Positions 18,937-28,903 of a stretch of DNA of 47,164 bases are shown here, one piece after another. Under the pieces are notes generated by a model. It was given only the letters and a program-made list of their open reading frames with translations, did no database searches and was not told the origin of the DNA. Position 1 is the first letter of the stretch; every line of letters starts with the position of its first letter. Source of the stretch: Verrucomicrobiota bacterium (GTDB taxonomy: Bacteria > Verrucomicrobiota > Verrucomicrobiia > Opitutales > Oceanipulchritudinaceae); contig JAJOKB010000073.1 in the NCBI GenBank assembly GCA_021208135.1, positions 1 to 47,164 on the forward strand, given 5' to 3'. Made by a program: the position numbers and the translations under genes.

Positions 18937-21900
18937 TCAAGATTGGCTGGCAATTTTTTTGCAGAGCTGAGAGCAGATAGGCGGTGTCAACAGGTTTGGA
19001 CATGAAACCGGCAGCCTGAATCTCTGCTGCCTTTTCGCGGGCCTCGGGCCGGTTATCCGCTGACACGAAAAAGATGGCTGGAGCAGCAGACTGCTTTTCC
19101 AGAATGATCGCCCTCGCTGCCTCAAAGCCATTCATATGCGGCATATGGATATCCATAAGTACCACATCAAAATCCTGCTCGCGAATCTTTTGGATCGCGT
19201 CGATGCCGTCCACAGCAGATTCAACTAAACACACCTTATCGCGCAACACCTGGACTAATATCCTGCGGTTTATCCGATCATCATCTACTACCAATACTGC
19301 CAATTGGTCGACCGATTTCCTGCTATGCTCTGTCTTGCTGTTGCTGGATTCCAAATTCAGTGTTTCGACGGGCATGTTAAATTGAAACTTGCTGCCGCGC
19401 CCCTGTTCACTGGTCACGTGGATAGAGGCACCGAGAATATTACATATCTTTTTGCAAATAGACAAACCGATACCCACTCCGCCAAACCGACGGGTATTGC
19501 CGCTTTCCAATTGATGAAAATCGTTGAACAAATCCTGGATCATTTCTGCCGCGATTCCCACTCCAGTATCCTCAACTGTCAGGCTCCAGACTGACTTGGA
19601 GACATCGTACCGGCTAACCAGGCGTACAGAGCCAGAGAAAGTAAATTTTTCCGCATTGCTTAGGAGATGCAAAACAACCTGCCGGATTAATAACACATCG
19701 CCCTTGAAATAATCAGGTAATGGATTCTCAATACGAATCTCAAAGCTGATACCCTTGGCATTCAGCGTGGCTTCATACAAACTCTGCAAGCCCTTGAGCA
19801 ATTCGCTGGGAGAGAACGGTTGGGAGTTTACGACCACCTGACCTTGGTCGAGATTAGACAGCGTCAGCAGGGAATTGATAATCTGCAGCAGGCTTTTACC
19901 GGCGGTATGGATCATAGTGACCAACGAACGGTCACCCTCCGCGAGGTTGCTATCAGACAACAGTTCACTGCCAGCAATGATTGGATTCAATGGCGTGCGC
20001 AATTCATGATTCATGACAGCGAGAAATTCGCTCTTGGCGCGGTTGGCGTGTTCAGCAAATTCTTTGGCACGATTCGCCTCGGTGAGCAGTTGCTGTAAAC
20101 GTTCCTCATTGGCAAGAATTTCAGTGATATCCCGACCCACAATCTGATAACCCTGAATCTCCCGGCGGAGTTGAACAACGCCCTGTATTTCCATTCAACT
20201 ACACGGCGGGAAGCACCGTCCTGATCAATGGTTTCACGTTCCGTGTATGTCGGCTGATCCACGGACAGCGTGGCCAAAGTTTGCCGAATCTGGCGGATTT
20301 CAACTCCCTTGCGCAACAGCCACGGTGAATGCCCGAGCAACTGCTCGGAGGTATGATTCCACAGGTCCTTGAAGGCGCGGTTACAAAAGGTAACCCGAAA
20401 CTCTGCATCCAATCGGGCAATCAACTCACTTTGGTCCTCCACCACGGCCCGGTAGGTAGCTTCGCTGCTCTCCAATGCCAATTGCGCTTTTTTGGGAACA
20501 TCATTCAATTGAGTGATGCCTATCATGCGCACTGGATTGCCATCTCCGTCCCTTTCAATTACCTGACCAAAATCGATCACCCAGCGATGGGTGCCGTCGC
20601 TGGACCGGTACCGGTGCTCACTGCGCCAATAAGGTTCTTTGCCAGCAAAATGATCATTCAAAGATCCGCGCACAGCAGCTATTTCGTCATCGGGCACCCT
20701 ACTCCACCAAAACTCCTCACGATGCCCGACCATCTCGCAGTCATAGCCAAGAATACATTGATCGACCGCGTGAATGATCAATTGGCCACTCACTATGTTC
20801 CAATCCCACCACACCTGGTTGGCGCTTTGCATCGATAGTTCGAGACGACGCTCAGTGTCGCGCAAAGACATTTCCATGGCCTTCACTTCTGAAATATCAG
20901 TCATCATTGCCAGTACCAGTGACGCTTTGCCGTCGTTGGAACGCTTACTGACCCGCCCCCGGCATAAAAACCACTTGTGGTGACCACTGGCGCTCTCGAC
21001 TCTGAACTGCGTGGAGAATTCTGTAGTCTCGTTTTCGCCCTTCAAATGCTGACGATATAACCGGAGCCATTGACGCCTGTCCTCGGGATGGATGATGGCT
21101 GTCAAGGCGTCCAAAGAGGCCGCAAGCTCCTCCTTTTCATAACCCAGGATTTGATAGAGGTTATCCGAAAAGAAACAGATTCCGGTACTGTAGTCCATCT
21201 CCCACAACCCTTGACGGGCATTGCGCATGGCGAGATCCAGGCGCTGCTCATTCAAGCGCATGAATTCGTGTGCAGAGCGCAACTCTGAAACATCCGTAAA
21301 GGTAATGACCACGCCATTGATACCGCCGCCGGGAGCGGTGTAAGGGATTACCCGTTGCTGGTAGTGACAACCGCTCTTGGTAACTGCAATGGATTGCGCC
21401 TGTTGACCGCGCTCCATGACAGATTTAACCGCATCCAATAGCGCTTGCGAATCTTCCAGCTGAATGGCCAGATGTTCAAGTGGTCGACCGATGTCTTGCG
21501 GCAGGAGCTGTAAAATGTTCTGAATCGCGTTGTTGTATTTGCCAATCCGCAGATTGCCGTCGAGATAAACCAATCCGATGTCAAGGCTTTCTAAAAGCGC
21601 ATTGTGCTCGCTGTTTAAAATGGCCAGCTGCTCGTTTTTGAGAGAATACTCAGCGTTGACGGTGTACAACTCCTCATTGACTGACTGCAATTCTTCGTTG
21701 GTACTTTGCAGCTCCTCATTGGAAGCTATCATTTCTTCATTGGCAGTTTGCAGCTCTTCATTGGTGGTCTGCAATTCTTCAATGCTGGCCTGCAGGTTTT
21801 CTCTGGTGGTGGCCAACTCCTGTTCCAACTCAGCAATCCGCTGCACACTGTGACGGTCCATGGAGAATTCCGCCTCAGGAGTATCCACTTTAGCACTTGC

Positions 21901-23779
21901 AACTGGAATCTCCGGAACCACAAATTGCAGATGCACCATCCGGGTTTTGCTGACAGGATCAAATATTGAATCAGCGACCAGATCCAAACTACCACCATCC
22001 GTTTGCTCTGTTCTGATTTTGTGAAAGACCACCTTATGTTCTCCATTGCGAATGCGTTGGAGGATGGTCATAATCGCCACCTTCACCTGTCCTGACACTC
22101 GTTGCAGAATGTCGCGAGAGGGTCTGCCAGTCAGCGGTTCCAAAAACGGCTCGGTATGCCCGAAGTAATGCAACACTTCACCTTTTTCGTCAAGCAGCAC
22201 ACCGGGGTCCATGTGACGGGCCAGAATGGTATCGTAGGCAGTCAGCAAGGAACGCTCAATGCGCACAGACGTGCGGCCTACTGGTGGCGCGGACAGCTCG
22301 GAAGGGGCTTTGTTCAACGATTCAGAACCGCCTGGCAATGGGGCTAAATCCGCAATGTGTTTTAACTTGCGGAAAATTTTATAACGAGCGTCAGCAGCGT
22401 CAAAAAAAGCCGCTTAATTGGGACAACCCCTCACTGCTGCCGAGAAATAGTAATCCTTCCGGCAACAAACCGTAGTTAAAGTTGCGCAAAAGCTTTTCCT
22501 GACCGTGCGGTTTGAGGTAAATCAACACATTGCGACAACTGATCAAATCCAGTTTGGTAAAGGCCGGATCACTGAGCAAATTATGGGGGGCAAAAACCAC
22601 CATTCTTCGGTATCTGTCAACAACTTTGAATTTTCCAGATGGCAAGGCGGAGAAGCACAGGTTCAGACGTTCCTGAGAAAGGCCGCCGATAGCATCGCGT
22701 TCATAAATTCCCGCTGAAGCAATGGCGAGCGATCCCCGGTGGGCATCGGTAGCGTAATGATGATTTTACCGTGGTAATTGCATTCTTTGGCCAGTTCATC
22801 CAGCAAAACGGCCAGCGAGTACGCCTCTTGGCCAGTGGCACAACCGGCAACCCAAACCCTGAAGTCTTCGCCATCGTGCTTGCTTTGAATCCTGTGGCGC
22901 AAGTGTTGTTCCAAAGCGGCAAACGCCTCAGTATCGCGGAAGAAATTGGTAACGCCGATCAGCAGATCATGATACAGTTGATCCAATTCATCGGCATTGT
23001 TGCGCAGATACTCGACGTAGCCGTCCAAATCTCCCAGCTCAAGCAAGGCCACCCGCCTGAGTACCCTGCGTGCCACGGTGCTTTCTTTGTAATCAATAAA
23101 ATTGACCCCGAGGTGGTCACGCAAGAGCCCGAAAATCTGTGCTAGTGGTGCCCTTTCCAAGGCCTCTGCATCCATCGAATGCAGAGATTCCGTCAGTTCA
23201 GGTTGTTCGATACGCAAACGTAAAATTCCGGGCATTTTTTTCTACCGGCACTATGGCATCGACACAATGGGTGTTGATGGCGCTTTCCGGCATACTGGCG
23301 AACTGCGCGTCTTTGGGGTCCTGACATATCACCAAACCACCAGCCTGATGCACTGCAATGACGCCTTGAGAGCCGTCGCTTCCGCTACCGGATAAGATAA
23401 CCGCAACGGCACTCTTGCCGTAGCTGAGGGCCAAACTCTGCAAAAAGCTGTCGATTCGGGTTGAACCACGGGTCTCTTTAATGGCGGGTTCAAGAATAAA
23501 CTTGCCCTCATCCACCAGCACACGGGTTCCCGGAGGAGGCAAATAAATAGTGTCGGACTCAATAACCGTACCGTTGGCAGCCTTGACGACCGGAATCTCT
23601 GTCTGCCGACCCAACAAATCGTCCATCAGGCTTTTGAAATCCGGGGACAGGTGCTGAACAACAATAAAAGCGCACCCGGAATCGCGTGGCATGGCGCTGA
23701 AGAGTTTTTCCAGTGGTTGCAGACCACCGGCAGAAGCACCGATTCCCACGACAGCCTTCGGAGTATCGAATTTAGACAT
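18937..23779 (-). CDS. CheB-CheR-PAS-histidine kinase-REC fusion (frameshifts)
   Basis: About 1610 residues after bridging indels. Order: CheB methylesterase at 1-190 (GIGASAGG with the catalytic Ser, VVQHLSPDF with His, SGSGSDG with Asp); CheR methyltransferase at about 205-470 (FRDTEAF, GCATGQEAYSLA for S-adenosylmethionine); a long coiled coil at about 655-735; several PAS domains; HisKA with MNHELRTPLN near 1256; HATPase with DTGVGIA and GVGIGLSI; and a receiver domain with MDIHMPHMNG near 1500. Indels: T7 23235-23241, a missing base near 22750-22760, A7 22402-22408, a missing C at 20161-20163, and probably T7 18954-18960. As written the frame ends at 18854 and overlaps the next gene by 71 bp; with one fewer T it ends at 18937, 12 bp before it. 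No chemoreceptor gene is nearby; the methylation target is unknown. Confidence 0.86.
21655..21795 (-). repeat. Heptad-encoding 21-bp imperfect tandem repeat
   Basis: DNA inside the CheB/CheR kinase gene that repeats with a period of about 21 bp and encodes successive (T/S)NEELQ heptads (units such as IEELQTT, NEELQTA, NEELQST, NEELQSV). It forms the signalling coiled coil found between CheR and PAS in this family, a site where copy number could vary. Confidence 0.75.
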
Positions 23780-23858
23780 TTAGCGATAGATAGGAGGAGC
23801 AAGAAATTTAACCAGACGAGCCACAATTAGCGCAAATCTGACCAACGGTAAAGACAAA

Positions 23859-23889
23859 AGACCCCGTCTTCGTAACAAAGACGGGGTCT
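23859..23889 (-). terminator. Rho-independent terminator after pyruvate phosphate dikinase gene
   Basis: On the minus strand a 12-bp perfect stem (AGACCCCGTCTT / AAGACGGGGTCT, 7-base loop) is followed by TTTTGTCTTT, 25 bases beyond the ppdK stop. It separates ppdK from the kinase genes that follow on the same strand. Confidence 0.9.
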
Positions 23890-23913
23890 GGAGAGTAATT
23901 ACAGGATTAAGGA

Positions 23914-26716
23914 TTACTTCTTAAGTGCTGCCAGCTCCTTGAGCGCGCTCTGGGCTGCCGACAAGCGGGCAACAGGAACGCGTGGAGGCGAGCAGGAAAC
24001 ATAGTTCAATCCCACATTATGGAAGAACTCGATGGAGAGAGGATCGCCGCCATGTTCACCACAGATACCAAGCTTGATACCATTGCGGGTGGCACGACCT
24101 TTTTCACAAGCCATGCGTACCAAGGTGCCCACACCAGCGCGGTCGAGGGTGGCAAAAGGATTTTGGCTGTAAATGTCCTTTTCCTTGTAGTCATCGAAGA
24201 ACCCACCCATATCGTCGCGGCTCAAGCCGAGAGTTGTCTGAGTAAGGTCATTCGTGCCAAAGCTGAAGAACTCGGCGACGTCGGCAATCTCATCGGCAGT
24301 GACTGCAGCACGGGGCACTTCAATCATGGTACCGACCTGATAGTCAATTTTAACGCCCTTGGCGTCCATGACTTCCTTGGCCACGCGATGGATGATAGCG
24401 GCCTGGTCTACCAGTTCGGCTTTCATGCCGACGAGAGGCACCATGATTTCGGGCTTCACGTCGATAGGGTTCTTGCCCTTGATCAGGGATGCAGCAGCTT
24501 CAAAAATAGCACGGGCCTGCATTTCGGTGATTTCAGGATAAGAAATACCGAGGCGGCAACCGCGGTGACCGAGCATCGGATTCTGTTCGTGCAGGGCACG
24601 CACGCGCTCGACGATGGTTTCCTGAGTTACGCCGAGCTTTTCAGCGAGTTCACGACGGGTAGTATCGTCGTGCGGCAAGAATTCGTGCAGGGGAGGATCC
24701 AGCAAGCGGATGGTTACCGGGAAGCCCTTCATGGCTTTGAACAAGCCGGTGAAATCCTTGCGTTGGAAAGGCAGCAACTTCTTCAGGGCGGCGCGGCGCT
24801 CAACTTCATCGGTGGCCAGAATCATCTGACGCATGTAATCAATGCGCTCTCCCTCGAAGAACATGTGCTCTGTGCGGCACAGCCCGATACCCTCTGCACC
24901 ATAGGCGACCGCTTGAGTGGCCATTTCAGGAGTATCGGCGTTAGTGCGCACGCGCAGGCGACGATATTTGTCAGCCCAACCCATGACGGTGGCAAACAAT
25001 TGATAGGTGTCGCTCTTCTCGGGCTTCAACTTGCCGGACAAAACGCGCTTCACTTCGGAGTCCATGGTTTCAATCAGACCCTCGAAGATTTCACCGGTAG
25101 TACCATTAATGGAAATATAATCGCCTTCCTTGAGTACAGTCTTACCGGCAGTCAGAGTGCGCTTTTCGTAGTCGATGTGAATCGCGGAAGCACCGCAAAT
25201 GCAAACCTTGCCCATTTGACGGGCCACCAAAGCGGCGTGGGAACTGACACCACCACGGGAGGTAAGGATACCTTCAGCTGCGATCATGCCCTTCAGGTCT
25301 TCTGGCGAAGTTTCCACGCGGCAGAGAACTGTCTTGCGACCAGCCTTGGCTTCGCGAAGGGCGGCATTGGCGGTGAAAACAATAACACCGGAAGCAGCAC
25401 CGGGGCCCGCTGGCAAGCCGTGACCGATAGCCTTGGCGCTCTTCATGGCGCGCGGGTCAAATTCGGGAACAAGCAGGGAGTCAATGGATTCAGCAGGTAT
25501 CTTCAGAACAGCGGTTTGCTCGGTCATGAGCTTTTCGCGGTTCATTTCCACTGCGATGCGCACGGCAGCCAAACCGGTACGTTTGCCATTGCGGGTTTGC
25601 AGCATGTAGAGCTTTTTGTTCTCAATGGTGAACTCAAAGTCCTGCATATCGCGGAAGTGTTTTTCCAGAGTGCGGCGAACTTTTTCAAGCTCCTTGTGGC
25701 TTTCCGGCATCTCTTCGGCGAGCAACGCAATTTCCTTGGGTGTGCGAACGCCAGCCACCACGTCTTCGCCTTGGGCATTGATCAGGTACTCACCATAAAA
25801 TACCTTTTCGCCATTGGCCGGATCGCGGGTAAAGGCCACACCGGTAGCGCAATCATCACCCATGTTGCCGAATACCATGGCCTGAACGTTGACCGCAGTA
25901 CCCCATTCAGCCGGAATGCTGTATTTTTGACGATAAATGATAGCGCGTTCGTTTTGCCAGGAATTGAACACGGCGCCCACAGCACCCCACAGTTGGGTGT
26001 AGGGATCTTCCGGGAAACTGGCGCCAGTGCGCTCCTTGATCAAAGCCTTGTAGCGCTTGATCAGTTCCTCAAGGTTCTCAGCGGTCAGATCGTTGTCTTC
26101 AGTAACCCCCAACTCTTTCTTCAAACCGGACATCACTTCATCGAACGGTTCGTGGTCGGTTTCGTGACGAGGTTGCACACCCATAACCACGTCGCCGTAC
26201 ATTTGAATGAAGCGACGGTAACAATCGTACGCAAAGCGAGGATTGCCCGACTTGGCTGCCAAGCCCTTGACGGTCTTGTCATTCAATCCAAGGTTCAGGA
26301 TGGTGTCCATCATACCTGGCATGGATTCACGGGAACCAGAGCGAACGGAAAACAGCAACGGATTCTTTACATCGCCGAAATTTTTTTGCCGAGTTGCTCT
26401 CAACAGCAGTAACGGCTGAAACCACCTGGGCTTCCAATCCCTCGGGGTACTTGCGACCGTTGCCATAAAAGTGCGTACACACTTCTGTCGTGATCGTGAA
26501 ACCGGCAGGTACCGGCAAACCAATGCTGGCCATCTCGGCAAGATTGGCACCCTTACCGCCCAGCAACTCTTTCATTTTTGAGTTGCCGTCTGTTTTTGCG
26601 CCAAAGGCGTAAACAAATTTGGTGCTGCTGACAGCGGCGGTTTTAGTCTTTTGCTTGGCGGCGACCTTCTTTTTAGCGGGCGCTGCGGCTTTCTTTGGGC
26701 TGGATTTTTTAGGCAT
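23914..26716 (-). CDS. ppdK: Pyruvate, phosphate dikinase (one frameshift) with Lys/Ala-rich N-terminal tail
   Basis: Interconverts pyruvate, ATP and phosphate with phosphoenolpyruvate, AMP and pyrophosphate. The ATP-grasp domain starts at about residue 35 ([20 protein letters not shown]) and continues with [20 protein letters not shown]. The central phosphohistidine motif is [14 protein letters not shown], and the C-terminal PEP domain has the catalytic Cys in ICGEHGGDP. The total of about 934 residues includes an unusual 30-residue tail rich in [10 protein letters not shown] that is not part of the fold. An extra base in the T7 run at 26381-26387 breaks the frame; removing it gives [13 protein letters not shown], matching the family. 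The start is ATG 26716, divergent from tatC. A strong terminator follows. Confidence 0.95.
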
Positions 26717-26779
26717 CCTTGCTTCGTGTTTGATTGATTATTGAGATTAACTCCCGAGGGTTTGCTCGAAAAACAGGCG

Positions 26780-26807
26780 AACGTAAGGGTTTAATTCTTG
26801 CTGTCAA
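26780..26807 (-). promoter_or_regulatory. Candidate sigma-70 promoter for ppdK
   Basis: On the minus strand a perfect TTGACA box (26802-26807) is followed after 16 bases by TACGTT (26780-26785), a weak -10. It lies about 65 bases upstream of the ppdK start in the divergent ppdK-tatC spacer. Pattern match only. Confidence 0.3.
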
Positions 26808-26844
26808 CGACTTACGCTGCACCTTGTATCACTTTGCTCTGACC

Positions 26845-27633
26845 ATGGACGATTCTTTACCAACAGGTTCCGGCCATAAATCGGAAATGCCGCTGCTCGA
26901 TCACCTCGAAGAGCTGCGGTGGACTCTGCTTAAATCCGTAATTGCATTTTTTTTGGCCTGCGTTTTGGTCGCTGTGTTCCTGGGTTTATTTGCCGACCTA
27001 ATGCAGTGGCCTTACAGGTTCGCCACGCGCGGCATGGTTGGCACCAGCCTGGGATTTGAGGGCTTGATCAACACCTCGATCCTGGGAGTTTTTTCAGTGA
27101 TCTTTTATCTGATCATCGGCGGTGGCTTTGCACTGTCATTGCCTGCCGCCTTGTATTTCCTAAGTCAGTACGTCGCTCCAGCGCTTAATGACAGTGAAAT
27201 CCGGTTGCTTAAACCTGCGTGTCTGACGGCGCTGGGTCTATTTCTGACAGGTTGCTTGTTTAGTTTTTTCGTACTCGTGCCCGCGGCCTTGCGAGCAGCC
27301 ATATTGTTCAACGAGCTGCTGGGCTTCCAACCCTTCTGGACTGCCAGCAGCTATTACGCTCTCTTGGTGTGGATGGTACTGGGGGTCGGAATGGCCTTTC
27401 AGTTTCCGCTCATTTTGCTTATTCTGATTCATCTGGGCATTTTGCAAACGCAATTCCTCAAAACCTACCGCAGGCACAGCTTTGTAGGCTTTCTATGTCT
27501 TGGCGCTTTGGTCACTCCCACCACCGATCCTGTTACCTTTATCCTGCTGGCTATCCCCATGTACCTGCTGTATGAAACTGCTATTTTTGCCGGGACCAAA
27601 CTGGAGCGGTGGAAAGCAGCTCAGCAAGATTAA
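26845..27633 (+). CDS. tatC: Sec-independent protein translocase TatC
   Basis: Core receptor of the twin-arginine translocation system in the inner membrane. The family opening MPLLDHLEELRWTLLKS is present at about residues 14-30, including the conserved HLEELR that contacts the Tat signal peptide. Six membrane helices follow (for example LACVLVAVFLGLF, FLTGCLFSFFVLVPAALR, LLVWMVLGVGMAFQFPLIL). The late conserved LVTPTTDPVT is near the C-terminus. The length of about 262 residues is normal. ATG 26845 was chosen; the frame stays open upstream, but that sequence is not TatC-like. No tatA or tatB is in the window. Confidence 0.93.
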   Translation: MDDSLPTGSGHKSEMPLLDHLEELRWTLLKSVIAFFLACVLVAVFLGLFADLMQWPYRFATRGMVGTSLGFEGLINTSILGVFSVIFYLIIGGGFALSLPAALYFLSQYVAPALNDSEIRLLKPACLTALGLFLTGCLFSFFVLVPAALRAAILFNELLGFQPFWTASSYYALLVWMVLGVGMAFQFPLILLILIHLGILQTQFLKTYRRHSFVGFLCLGALVTPTTDPVTFILLAIPMYLLYETAIFAGTKLERWKAAQQD

Positions 27634-27723
27634 CACGGCTGCCTGTTGTCCTGAAAAAGTCCGGGACCACCTCACTGCGCACGCCAGGGTGCGACCAGCA
27701 GACATTGTCCGTGTTATGCGGTT

Positions 27724-28719
27724 CTAAAATTGAAAATTGAGTAATGGACGCAGCACCATCCATCCGATGCCGCCAACCAGACACGCCATACCGAGAATGA
27801 GCGTGGGTTCAAATATCGCGACGGCAGTATCCATCCGCGTGCGGAATCGCTGCCCGAGCAACTCGCCAACCCGCATCAGGTGCTCCGGTAGTTGCCCACT
27901 GTACTCGCCCACGGCAACCATAGATTTCACCAAAGGATCCAAGCCGGGTTCAGCGTGAATCGCCTCTGCAAAGCTCCAGCCCTCGGCTAGTCGGGCCTGC
28001 AATCGTTGCCATTCACAGTTCTGCATCACCTCCATCTGAGTAAGCAATCGGTAGGCGACATCAAAACTTAAACCAGACTCAAGCAGGGATCCCAGCAAGC
28101 AACATTGCTGAGACTGGCGGTGCTCTCCGATCCACCGACTCCACACAGGAATCCGAATCCTACCCTTCTTCTCCAGACGCCAGAGAAAAAATCCAACCGG
28201 AACAACTGCCATCAGGATCAGCGGAAATACATAGGCATGTTCCCGTACCAGCAACAAAGTGTGCGGCAAAACAGATGCTCCCGCTCCTGCCCCCGCCTGT
28301 AGCAGTTCCAATTGGGGCAATAACCAGAAGAGCAAAATGCTCAGCACCGCTGTTGCTACTGCCAATAACAGGAATGGATACGCCATCGACTTTAACAGTC
28401 GCGCTTGAAATTCGCGGCGGTTTCGCATCAACCGGGCGGCCCGGTCCAGGCTCTCTGCCAGTTTTCCGGTGCGTTCGCCTATCGCCACAACAGCCTGAAC
28501 GTCAGGCAAACGCGTCCCCAGCGCCGATCGCAATAGTTCTGATAACAACTCACCTTGCTGGATTTGCTGCAGGAACCTGCACCGCCAATCGCGTGCACCA
28601 GCATCTCCAACCAATAGTCTGACTGCATCAATAATAGGGAGCCCGGCAGACAAAAGTTCTGCCAGACCCCCGAGCCACTGTTCCAATTGTCGATTATCCA
28701 ACCTCTTAACCCTAATCAT
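27724..28719 (-). CDS. Type II secretion/type IV pilus inner-membrane platform protein (GspF/PilC-like)
   Basis: Polytopic membrane protein of the T2SSF family that anchors the assembly ATPase in type II secretion or type IV pilus machines. Two copies of the T2SSF domain are visible: the first at about residues 8-125, with AELLSAGLPIIDAVRLL and AIGERTGKLAESLDRAARLM; the second at about 195-320, with SLLESGLSFDVAYRLL and AVGEYSGQLPEHLMRVG. The hydrophobic segments PFLLLAVATAVLSILLFWLLP, VFPLILMAVVPVGFFLW and the C-terminal LILGMACLVGGIGWMVLRPL match the expected three helices. It has 331 residues, shorter than typical GspF (about 400), since the N-terminal cytoplasmic extension is missing. No other secretion genes flank it. 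The gene ends convergently with tatC. Confidence 0.82.
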   Translation of the reverse strand: MIRVKRLDNRQLEQWLGGLAELLSAGLPIIDAVRLLVGDAGARDWRCRFLQQIQQGELLSELLRSALGTRLPDVQAVVAIGERTGKLAESLDRAARLMRNRREFQARLLKSMAYPFLLLAVATAVLSILLFWLLPQLELLQAGAGAGASVLPHTLLLVREHAYVFPLILMAVVPVGFFLWRLEKKGRIRIPVWSRWIGEHRQSQQCCLLGSLLESGLSFDVAYRLLTQMEVMQNCEWQRLQARLAEGWSFAEAIHAEPGLDPLVKSMVAVGEYSGQLPEHLMRVGELLGQRFRTRMDTAVAIFEPTLILGMACLVGGIGWMVLRPLLNFQF

Positions 28720-28903
28720 ATTTCATCCACTTTTCTAACTGACGAACGGGGCTAAAAAACGGCGGCAATGTCAAAACGCTAAATGACTAAGCTAAATTAA
28801 TATTTTCGTACTGAGCAAGGTAGAATGCATAGCAAAAGGAGGGAGTGAAGAGGGTTGTGAAATGGGTTGAGAAAGCGACAAAAGCGGTCATAGTTGCAGA
28901 ACT

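Noticed and set aside
24019..26412. Large plus-strand open frame of 797 codons opposite ppdK
   Set aside because: It is a codon-bias shadow of the ppdK gene; no family pattern, no start signals.
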